Source of the DNA: Phoebastria nigripes
Taxonomy: Eukaryota; Chordata; Aves; Procellariiformes; Diomedeidae
NCBI GenBank assembly: GCA_035582835.1
Contig: JAYKAV010000311.1
Location: 1,884,067-1,948,066, forward strand
Reading direction: 5' to 3'
DNA length: 64,000 nt
Shown here: positions 24,725 through 35,519 of the stretch, one piece after another
Position numbering within the stretch: the first letter of the stretch is position 1
How the letters are laid out: each line of letters begins with the position of its first letter
The notes under the pieces: model-generated
Told to the model about the DNA's origin: nothing
What the model saw: only the letters and a program-made list of their open reading frames with translations
Database searches by the model: none
Translations under genes and position numbers: made by a program

Positions 24725-24732
24725 TATATAAA
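24725..24732 (+). promoter_or_regulatory. LTR TATA box
   Basis: TATATAAA sits in the middle of the LTR just after the GATGTCATGCTCAG block, where the U3 promoter is expected. In the related copy at 40380 the same position reads CAATAAAAACT. Activity is unknown. Confidence 0.6.
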
Positions 24733-24876
24733 CTGGGGGGAGTTGGCTGGGGGGTGGTGACCGCTGCTCGGGAACTGGCTTGGCATTGGTCGGCAGGTGG
24801 TGAGCAATTGCATTGTGCATCACTTATTTTGTATATTCTTTTATTATTATTATTTTTATTTTCCCTTTTCTGTCCT

Positions 24877-24882
24877 ATTAAA
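24877..24882 (+). promoter_or_regulatory. LTR polyadenylation signal (ATTAAA)
   Basis: ATTAAA precedes the conserved CTGTCTTTATCTCAACCCAC block. The same hexamer occupies the same place in the other LTR (40844-40849), supporting its role as the R-region polyadenylation signal. Confidence 0.6.
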
Positions 24883-25035
24883 CTGTCTTTATCTCAACCC
24901 ACAATTTTTTTTTTTTTCCCTGATTCTCTCCCACATCCCACTGGGCGAGGCGGGGAGTAGGCGAATGGCTGTGTGGTGTTTAGCTGCCTGCTGGGTTAAA
25001 CCACAATGCTACGCTATACGAATCTCATCATAACA

Positions 25036-27200
25036 TACAGAATAAAATTCCTCTTTTCTTTTTCCTTTAAAGTTAACTGCTATGTTTCAAATTGAGATAA
25101 GTAGTCTTATAGTTTAATTTATCCTATGACTAGTTATGTTCTGTTTGAGAACTTCTACATTATCCATTTTCTGGAGCTCTAAGAACTCACCGTAGCAGTT
25201 GCCAAATATGTAAATGTTGCAGCAATTACACTTTCATTGCCCATGAAAAATGGCCTTGTAAGGTTTTGAATGGATGCAGTTCTTTGGTGCTGAAAGTATT
25301 TTTTTAAATCCAGGAAAATATTTTTTGTTATCCCTTACTGTAGTAGGGGTTAATACGCACTCTAAACATTACAGTTTAATAGAAAAAGTTATGATATATT
25401 TGATTGATTATTTTATCAAAACATTCCTTTTCTGATCTCAGAGGAAGACTGAAGCCAACCAGAAATACACCAATGATTTTGTCATCTATCAAAGATTTAT
25501 TAGATAACGTATTTCACAAAGAAAATCTATTTGTCACATATGCTTGACTAATCTATTAAACAGGCATGACTTCAAAGGATACATAGGTGCAATAACCCAT
25601 TCACACAGAGCAAGTGGCAGGACTGGGATGTAACACTTGCAAATTTAAANGAAGTGACATAAACATATGCTACAGAAAGGAGAAATAGCTACATACATGG
25701 CAAAAGGCGAAGTCAACTGAATTTGTGTTCTGGCTATGCATAGCTACATACTGGTTCTGCCTATAAATTTTTTAATAGATACGCTGCTCTGTCAAGATCA
25801 AAAGTTTCTGAGGAATGTGCTGATTTTGAAAACATTTTGTTTCCAAAGTGAATGACAAGATACATGTGCTTTTGAGTTTTACCACAAAAATACATTTTTG
25901 ATTTTACACTTTAGATATTGGAATATAAATATTAATATCTGAAATAAAAGGAATTGAAATCTACAGTTTCTTTGACCTAAAGACTTTTTCAATTGTATGT
26001 GGTACTATTTTTCTAACTCGCAAACATAGTATCAGATATAATAAAGTGGCCTAATTATTAAATCATGCATTGTACCTGGGACAATATTTACATGCTTGAA
26101 AACTAAATATATTTTTATTCTCATTCTGATTTGAATAAAAATTAATTTCATTATATTCAAATTTTTATCATACTTTGGACTCCACCTCATTTAATCTAGG
26201 ATGCTGAGCACTGAGAAGTACATGACCGTTTCACCTGTGGACACTTGGAGTGAAAAGCAGAAAAGTGAATTACTCTTGCCCTAACAGGAAGCGTGTTGGT
26301 GTTGCCAACACAATGTGTCATTTGTCTGTGCAGAAGGAGGATCATGGTGAGGGCAGTGAGATATAGTAGCTTAACCTCTTGGACTAACAACACAGCTTTC
26401 ATGCACCTTCACGTTACCCTTTCTGGCCTGAGGAGGAACAGTTCAAAAATAAATTAAACGAATGAAAACACTCAAGCTCCAAAATCCGTATTGATTTCCT
26501 GTTCAATAACACAGTCTGAATGAATGATCAATATTTTCACTTGTTCATTTGTGAAAATGTTCCTTTTTAGATACTGGGATCTGTGAGTATATTCACAGTA
26601 TTTGTCTTTGGCAATAAAAATCTCCCCAGTATTGACTGCATAGATAAATAAATATTTTTATTGTGAGAAAGATAGGGAAGATCCTGACAAGCTATACGCA
26701 TATAGGGTGTTTTAATGCCTTGATTTCAGCTCATCTGCATTTCCACCAAGCAGAGCTGGTGATGATTGAGAACATCTAAAGCCAAAGAAGCACCAGCACC
26801 TGAGAGAGGGAGTTGGTCAGGCTATGAAGAGGTTTTACAGGACATGGCATCAGCTACAAGGAGGTTGCACTGTCAGAGGACTGGATTTAGAGTGTGGGCA
26901 TGTCCCCACCGTGCTCCTGTGGCAAGAACCAGCCTGCAGATTGCCTCCTGGAGATCATCAGGTTTTCACTGGAAGCTACTGAAATAAATGGTCAGATTTG
27001 GTTTGTGAACCAGACACCACTGACTTCAGGATCCTAGATCTCTTTGACCCTTTTGGAAATGGTAACTTGCCTCTTTAGGTCCTAACATGGATTCCAGCTT
27101 CTGCAAAGTTCAGCAAACAAGGCTGGAAGACAAGCTGAATCTAGAAAATGTGTGTGAAATCAGAAAGAGAAACTGTGGCCTTCATCAGAGAGGGACTGCC
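25036..27200. other. AT-rich unique DNA, no gene recognised
   Basis: Long stretches of A/T-rich sequence. A short MIR-like block (CACACAGAGCAAGTGGCAGG) lies near 25600-25640. No open frame of note. Confidence 0.5.
25590..25640 (-). mobile_element. Possible MIR-like SINE scrap
   Basis: CACACAGAGCAAGTGGCAGG followed by ACTGGGAT resembles the reverse complement of the MIR block that reads ATCCTGGCTCTGCCACTTACT. About 45 bases only, so low confidence. Confidence 0.3.
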
Positions 27201-30112
27201 CTGCAATGCTTAGCTTGTTANATTTTGCTCTTCACTCTGTTCTAAAGAGCCATGCCTTCCCAATGTTCAAAATAAAGAGATATTTAAATTAATCCGAGGA
27301 AATGCCAAGNAATAACTTTTAATTCCCATTCATGGCAGTGAATGGATGAAGAGAGAGCTAACTAGTTTCAAACTTCCCTGCTGCTCAGCCTAGCTAGAAG
27401 TCTTCGTATGCCTCCTGCTCCTGCAGACATCCCTGTTTTTTAGGTCTCCTGGAAAACTTTCATTGGCATGGGATGCTGTAAATGGCAGGCTCATTTCAAT
27501 GCTGGAAGCCTGATGCCTGTCCCTGGGGAAAATACCCTGACTCATCTTGGCCAGGGTTTGAACACACAGCTTTTGGACAGGAGGTTGAGCAGATTAAAGC
27601 ATTAATTTGCCTAACTAACTGCCCCAGCTACTGTGCTTGAAACCTTAGGGCATCAGCTTAGTTTACTAGGCACAGCATCTCTATGTACTTTTATTTAACT
27701 GCTGTTTTATAGCAGGGTATTGTCTTGTACAGTTCTCCTTATCTACACTTTTAATGGGTGTTTATAGTTTGTGGCAAGCAAATAAATAAAACACCCTTTT
27801 AGAATTAGAAAACTGAAATGTAATACATATAAACCAATCANGGCAATCCTACAATCTGACAATGATTAACCACAGCAGCAGCAAAGCAAAGCTGTATGTA
27901 TTGGAATGAAAAAAAACCCGAAACCCTTCCAACGATCTTTTTCATAGGTTAGCAACCAAAACTACTAAATATACCATGTGTTAGATTGGGCTGATCGTCA
28001 ACAATCAAACAGATTTCATTTGCATGATCTCTGAAGTGATTTTATGTTGACTGCGCAGCGTACGCATGCACTCCTGAGGCCCTTCGGCAGGACTATGCCA
28101 CTCGCTTGCCTGGGTGCACTGCCTGCGCACTCGCTCAGCTTTGCCTGGAATGCTGTGGTTTTGCAGTCCAGATGTATATGTTGGTGGTGGTTTGGAAAGG
28201 ATTTTTTTTAAATGAATGGGGCTCATGGAAAGCAAAATAAATATCATGAGTTTGCATGTAAAAACAGGGCTGGGAGATTCTAAAGTAGAGTAAGATCATT
28301 AAAATAAGAACAGTTTTTCTACCTCCAGTTCCCTTAATTGACTGCCTGAATATTTTCTATCTNAAAGTGATTTATCAACAATGAGATCTTTCACAAAAAT
28401 GTGCTAATTACCATGAAAACTTGTTGAGAAAACAATTGGGTCAGTTCTGCTAATTTCAGTGTTAAAATGACTCATCAACAGGATTGTTCAAAAGTTACTG
28501 TAGTCCAGCATAAAATAAAACCAAAATCAGGATGGAGTACGTTATTCNGAATTTTATTTTCAAGTGAATATCACACTCAGTAGAATAGAAGAAGCTGAAT
28601 AATAAATGGACACTTGGGTCAATGTGCCGAACATTTTTACTTCAGAGCATTTCAACCTTCAAAAATTTTCCACGTGTGCCCAACTTTAGGCAGATCAGTA
28701 ATTCTGACTTAGCTACATCCTTGGCTATGTGCAAAGGCACCCGTAGATGTGTCATGGAAGGTTGTAAAAGTGTTTTCTGCTCCTACATCTGTTAACACTG
28801 CTCTGCTTTCTGGTTGTGGTGGGCCCTGCCTTTGCAGATCAGGGATTTCCAAAGAATATTAGTCATGACATTTCCGGGCCTCGCCAGAGGCAGAAAGTTC
28901 TGGAAAACTCAAAATGTGCTATTAAGCACTTTCCAGCTCGGCTTAACACATATCAGGAGTGTGGATAGCCACCACACTTTGCACTGAGCTTCAGAATATC
29001 CTCGGGTTTGTCTGGCATGGCTATGGGCAGTGCAGACACCAGCGAGGGGGAGAGCAGCAGCCNGTGGGAACAGTGCAGCGACTCCACACCGGACCATGGG
29101 AAGATGTGCTCTCTGCCATTCAGAGCACTTTCCATTAGCAACTTGAAAATCTCATAATTTCTTCTTACTATCTGCATTGATTTTCAAAGACTTTTCAAAC
29201 GAGCTTTATATACATGTCTTTCATAAAATAAAAAATGCAGCACTCCTGTGTTCTCAGGTACATTCCCCAAAGCGTACATTCTCCTGCCCTTGTGCCTCTC
29301 GAGTCCCCACTAACACTGCAGGCTGTCTCTCACGTGTGCTCTTTCCCTGTACACTGGTTTTTCCTTGCCAACATCTGCCTCTGCTTGCTTTCCCCCACTA
29401 GGCAAAACTAAGAGCAGCAGAGGGTCAGGCTGGCTTGGGGAATCACAAAGCTGGAACCCATCAGCAGCTTGATCGCACTGGGGGTCCCTCAGCTCCAAGA
29501 CCCTGTGTGGTTCGGAGGGGACGTACCCCAGGGCACAGAAGGAAACGGCAGTGGAACAAGTGTCCTTNTCAGGGATGGGCAGTCACTCTCTTCTGGAGAA
29601 AAATGCTGAAAAAAGGAGAAAAAAAGCTATTCTGCTCGTAATACATTGTGGGATTTTCCATGTGTTTGATGGTGGGGGTGCCACCTTTGCTAGGTATAAT
29701 ATACTTGTGATAAAGCAGTTTACCTTTGCAAGGCAGCACAAATTTACTTGGGTGACCTAATCAGTCTTTCTTCAGTATTTTGGTTTCAATGCATTTAACT
29801 TCTGAGCCATTTAAATTGCAAAATGAGTGAGACTGTCCAGGCTGCCAGCTGTATGTGTCATTAAGTACCGCAGGGTCATTGTTCAAAGGACCTTTGAGTG
29901 GAAAATTATATTTGTGATATGGGACAATAGATAAGGTAAATTACTTACTTTTTTTTTTCAGTTTAAATGACTGAAGTATTTATGTAATGTAGGTATGTTC
30001 AAACCAAAGGTGAAAAATGACCAGTCTTTAATAGGAACCTTGATCTTGGAGAACACCTGTTGGTTACATAAAGTTTTGGATGTACAACAAAGGAATAAGT
30101 AAACNTGCGTAT

Positions 30113-30157
30113 ATACAGATACATATATATCTATTTATATATGGATATATATGTATC
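30113..30157. repeat. Degenerate TA/TATG microsatellite
   Basis: Alternating TATA, TACA and TATC steps with a GGATATATATG section, similar in style to the tract at 1754-1812. Simple sequence only. Confidence 0.7.
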
Positions 30158-30224
30158 ACCATATAAGTTCCTTCATAGGGAATATATAGAATTGTAATTC
30201 AGCCAGAGGAGAACAAGGAAAGTA

Positions 30225-30257
30225 TGATGGCAAATGTTTTTGATGGCAAATGCTTTT
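30225..30257. repeat. 16-bp tandem duplication
   Basis: TGATGGCAAATGTTTT at 30225-30240 is followed immediately by TGATGGCAAATGCTTTT, differing by one base plus one T. It is a short tandem duplication with no functional sign. Confidence 0.85.
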
Positions 30258-31137
30258 CACATCTTCCCACTCTTGCCGATGTTTTGCTGCTCTTAAGGCA
30301 TAGGACTTACTCAGTTTTTATTTAATGCTTACACCACTAGGCTCCCATTCAGGAGAATGTCTGCATTGAGTATCTTTACTAATGAGTGACAAGGATGTTA
30401 ACTAATCAGTTTTGTTGCAAAGTGAACATGCAGAGGATCAGATACAGTCAGGAAGTTTAGCAGCAGATTTTAAAAAATGCAATTCCCATCAGTCTGGCAT
30501 TAAGTTATTCCCCAAAATGGGCAGCCTCCCCACTTTCTGCCAATACTATTCAGTGCTCACAAAGAGCTTTTACAGTTGGTTTCCGAAGGCTGGAGCAGTG
30601 ACTACAAACAAGCTTTTCCTCCTTTTGGGGGTTCATTGCTCTCATGCAGCTGTTGTTTTAGCCTCCTGTACAAACAGGTTTAAAAAATAGGCACTTCCTT
30701 ACATATAACTGTTCACGGCATCTGGAATGACAGGGTGGGCACATTACAGTAAATGGTGTTTAGAAAGAAACGTTGTGAAAACAAAGAAAGCCACATAGGA
30801 AAACACTGACAAAACCATACAAATATGTGGCTTATCTATTTTGACTATTTGCTTTCTTTATGTTTTGGAGGTTTTCACAGAACNCATGTGGCCCTCACTT
30901 CCAGGCACACAGTATGTAGTTTCAGGATTCTCCAAATGGAGAGAGTAGTCTGAAAAACTGTGAATATAATTAGATATGGAATATTTTTAACAGCTGGAGG
31001 GATTTCACACTTACAGCCTAATTTACAAAACTTTGGGCTTGGCGCTGTTTCAAGACTAGCACTGGAAGTAATAATTTCTCTGGCATTTTTTTGGCTCCTG
31101 AAATTATTTATGTCTATACATATATCATTTTAAAATC

Positions 31138-31151
31138 GCACACACACACAA
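31138..31151. repeat. Short (CA)n microsatellite
   Basis: About six to seven CA units following ATCG. Short, probably of low polymorphism. Confidence 0.8.
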
Positions 31152-33479
31152 AAAGAATAATTCTACCTGGNTAGTGATAAATGAGCAACTTTAGAAGCAG
31201 TGTCAGAAAGAAGTCAGAAAAAAGTGATCCCACACAAGGCCCATGCTTAAAAATTACAGCTAATTTCTCTCCCTGTTTATAAAAGGTCTTGTGGAAGTTT
31301 CCTATGTCACTGAAAGTGTTTCATACATTTTTCTGATACTATAATGGAGTTAATTTGTATGAGATTTACAAGGAAAAAATATTAGCAAGTAGCCAGTACA
31401 TCAAATTCAGTAGCTAGGAAAGCAGATTTATCAAGTAGGTGAACNAGATACCATTTCTGAGATGAGATCTAAAAGAAATGAGAACAATAACAACACAAGG
31501 AACAGATGATTATACTTATCATTTTCTTGTCTTTTCTTGGCCATGTTTTAATAGCAGAATAAGGCGTCTATACAGACTCTGAATTATCTTGTAAACTGTA
31601 ATCCCAGCCATTCTTGTTCTTACAGCTCCTGTGCGTGGTTTCCTTTCACTTTTGAGGCTCTAGAAGCTAAAAAAGTCACCTTATCAGAGTATGTTACGTA
31701 CAGAGTGTTCCTCTCAAAGGGAGAGGGTTATAGCTCTCACTAAAACAATATCTTACTGAATTGGGGTAATGACTGTGTAGCATCCCAAGACTGTTAAGTC
31801 TGTATTAGAAGAAAAATATATGTTTAGTTCTTTAATAGTNCGTAGATCACTAATACTGATAAAGAAAAATTAGAGTAAGCCAATGACATTGTGATGATAC
31901 CCAAAACAGTGCTTTTCNAAACGTGCCATTCCTGAAAAAATATACCGTGTAAGGTCCAGACAGTGGTGCATACTTATGTTTTGCATTACATAGATAAATA
32001 GTTCCAAAAGAGTTTTTACACAGAGATNCAAATGTACGCTCTATTTGCAGCCAGTGAAGGGGGAAGATATTCACATCCTTCTCCTAANGTTTGCAGAATA
32101 GGTTCATGGCTGCAAACTTCTAGGTTACAGAGCTAGTCTCCTCTTGAAGGCTGTGGAATAGGCACTTGAAAACAGGGACTTCTTGTGTTGTACAACCTCC
32201 TGCAGGTATACGGTTGCGCACTCAGGATCAGTCTNGTGGAAGTAAGTGACTCAATGAATGGATGAATGCATTTACAGTGATTATTTTTTACTTCATTTCC
32301 CGCCTGCCTCACACCACTGGTAACTCACACACTGCCTGCTACTTGGAGGAAGAGGTGCTCACTTGCTCCATCCATTAGGNTCTAGCCTGGAGCCCGTGGG
32401 ATTCAGGCCTTTACCAAACATACCAATAACAGGCATGGATTTGGTGACTCGGACAGCTACCGCAAGGAACCAGCATTGCTGAAGGTCATTTAATGCCACA
32501 TACCAAGTAACCATCCAACCTAGTGAAACCTCTGGCTTCACCAAGCCTACGTGGGCTTTGCATTGGCAATGAGGTGCTGAGAGGACTGAGATGCCTTCAG
32601 CAGTGCCGCACAANGCACACTGCCTGGGCTTTGTTTATCCTTTCAGAGAATGCGAACCTCTCCTCAAACTTTCAGCCATGATGGAGTTTCATTAAGCTAT
32701 TGCATTATGAATAAAATTAGTTTTTCCCCTAAAGGCACAAGCATACTCCTGCTCCTCCCTCCATTCCATCCCTCTGGAAACAACTTTTAAATTTTGCAAA
32801 ACTGAATGCTGTAATGAAAAAACCCTACTATTCCAATACTTTCTTTTGTACTGCCAAAACATCTAACTCTACCATTAATCACCATGAGGGCTTACCCCAA
32901 ATTCCAGTTAATTACAGCAACAAACATGGGCTGTAAGCATTCATCAATACCTCAGGTAGACAGGAAGGAAGACATAAGGACAATTCCTNGTTGATCCGTG
33001 TGTTGAATATATAGCACGTATGTTAAGAATTACATCTTAACACTGTGGCATGTTTCAAAAATAAAAACCAATTTGGGTAGTCTGAAAAGAGTTGTGTTTG
33101 AATACATATTGATAGCAGGACAGTTTTATTGCTAGAGAAAAGTTACTACAAAAAAAAAATCCATAAAGGGTTATTTGGGTAAAATAGATACAGGAGGGAG
33201 AATTTAATTTGCTCATACCCAGTTCTGCAAAAATAAAAAAATTAGCGAAGNTATGTATTTATAACTCCATGCCTGTCGCATTTGGATTATTGAAACATTC
33301 ATGCATCTGATNCAAAGTCCTCTAAAACCAATCTCTCCCCAGCCTCTGGATCACGTGTGTAAAATCAAACACGCAGATAAATCTTTACTAGATTGGGTTG
33401 TAAATAACTACACTTCCTGCTCCACCCCATATCTAATAGCTTTAATCTCTTTCCATGGGCCTTTGCAGACATCGTCTTA

Positions 33480-35200
33480 AAAAGACACTTTTATCAACTC
33501 CAAGAAGCGGTTGAAAAGGAGCCCCCAAGGGCTGTAATCCTGCTCTGGCAGCTTGAAGTCGGGGGCCCCCTCACCTGTGTCCCCCCCTAGCGTCTGCCAG
33601 CTCCAGGTACCCATCCCGACAGCCCCTGTGTGCTTGGCACNGAAAATCAGGGCAGCCTCGCCGAGTTTTCCCACTGCCTAGCACGCACACCCTTGTAAAC
33701 CCTACCTCTCCCTTTCTGTTTTTATTTTAGCACCGGTGAGGGGGGAGGCGAAATACAAGATATTCATGTGCCAGACAAAGGATGGATCGGGTGTCAGCCG
33801 ACAATTGTCTCCGCTAAGGAGGCAACGTCAGGAGCTGGCGAGATCAAACGCCGGGAGGAAATATGGTTGTAATATTAATAAACACCTGTCTGGTATTACT
33901 GTACCTGCTGGACTTCTCCCAGCAAGATAATTAATCACCTAAACCTGGCAAAACAATCTCCTAAGCCCCATCACCATATGCATTACAAGGTCAGTTTGAA
34001 CCTGCTCCAAAACCCGTGCAGGGGACCCCGCAAACTCCAGACGTGGGCTTTTGACTCAAGGAGAGCTGGCAGTTCCCGTCCCTCCCCAGCAAGCTGGATT
34101 GAGAGGGAAGCACACCGGAGGCTTTCGGGGCACAGTCGCCCCCCGCCCTCTGCAGCATCGGGGAGGCAGGGGTGCGGGGCCGGGGAAGTGCCTGGCGCCG
34201 GGCACTGGAAGGACTCGTCCCCTCGTTTGCGTGCATTGTGGTCTGAGGCGGCTGGAGTGCTAAAACTCACTGGAAATATCATGGGCACCCTCCAGTTCCT
34301 CAGGGAAATTCTGTGGGTTTACTTTAAACACATTATTTTGCAGGATCAGGGCCCGGCTTGGGCAGCCAGTCCCTTTGGTATAAAGAGGCCACTCTCGTGG
34401 CCTGGCTGCAGCCCCCATGCTAACCTAGTGCTGCCAAAACATGCTGCCCTCCCACTTTTATCTCGCTGTGCGGACAAACCCTGATTTGGTTACATAAATA
34501 ATACTGGCCCACTGGAAGCCATCCAGCCATTAAACCTCTTGATTCAGAGTTTAAGCCTGAGATCAGGATGAGGCCTAATGCGTGTGGAGTGGAGATTATC
34601 CCACATCTGCCAACCGTGGTACGCCAGCATCTGCCGAGCACCTGGCGGGGGTCACGGCCAGATCCACCCTACGGATCCAGTACAGCAATTCCTATATTCC
34701 CTTCTCTTACTCAAGTGGCAGGACGTCATCAAATATGTATTTCCAAGACAGATTGGCCCCTAATTGGATAGCATGCGCGGCAGCCCCAGCTGAAGACAGT
34801 ATGTTAGCAAGAGTAACTGTGCCCAGCTCCTGCAGCCCACATGCAGGACTGCTGCTGCCGGAGGTGCAAAGCCCTGCTCGGAGCTGTGCCGCCCAACTAC
34901 ACGTGCCCGGGCGAGGGTGTGCGCATGGAGCGTAAACAGCCTTTTGCTTTTGCCTGATGTGCAGTCATTACCTCTTGAGAAATGGCATGAAAAGGCATCT
35001 GCAAGAACTGAAGCTAGCAAAGGACGTAGGTTATGATCCAAGGGGAAAACTCTCATTGTTTCACCAGATCCCAGACTTTATCCATTATCTCCATACTGCC
35101 TGTCCCACTCAAATGAACACTCTGTTAGCCCTTCCTCCTTCAGCTGCACACAGGAGTAGTGCAGTAGCCCCACGGCAGAATATTCATTAACACAGAACCG
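33480..35200. other. GC/CpG-enriched block, candidate regulatory island
   Basis: GC content is visibly higher than in the flanks. CpGs cluster at about 34060-34260, where I count roughly 15-20 in 200 bases. At 33879-33888 a FOX-type TAAACA overlaps an E-box CACCTG. Open frames of 60-168 codons occur in several overlapping frames on both strands, as GC-rich DNA produces by chance, and none has a recognisable domain. A promoter of an unseen non-coding RNA or a developmental enhancer is possible but unproven. Confidence 0.35.
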
Positions 35201-35519
35201 GTGTCCTTTGTCTCCCTGCGCACGCTGAGCATTTTTGTTTCACTTGCACATGCGGTCTTCCAGGCTTCTTTCTGCAGGTTCAAGCCCACAGTAACTAACT
35301 CCCCTTCATCTGCAGTATAGTAGGCTGCAGCAATTGTAATAAAATAGCTGTGATCTTCAGCAACTGCAATAGAACATTGTCTTGAGATCAATTTCCTTTT
35401 ACAATAAAGTCTTGGCTTTGCCTCAGCATTTATGAAGTGGTGGGAGGCCGTTATCCATTGAAATTATCTCTTTCATATACTATACCATAAAAATATGGCC
35501 CTCTANGTGTAGTGTTATA

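Larger units (their letters stand above)
24472..25008 (+). mobile_element. ERVL-like 3' LTR
   Basis: Starts TGTCCTGGTTTCAACTGGGA and ends near GGGTTAAACCACAATG, about 537 bp. It shares the whole order of blocks with the copy at 40380-40975: the GCTGGGATAG-type start, a GACAGCTGACA block, CAAAGGGATATTCCA, GATGTCATGCTCAG, TATA box, polyadenylation region, CTGTCTTTATCTCAACCCAC, and the terminal TTAAACCAC. The expected terminal CA is mutated, so the exact 3' end and its target duplication are unclear. No 5' LTR is present upstream, so the provirus is truncated or rearranged. Confidence 0.9.

Noticed and set aside
33978..34484. 168-codon + strand frame in the GC-rich block
   Set aside because: Several other frames on both strands overlap it, as expected from GC-rich DNA with few stops. 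The product is rich in R, P, S and G without a domain.
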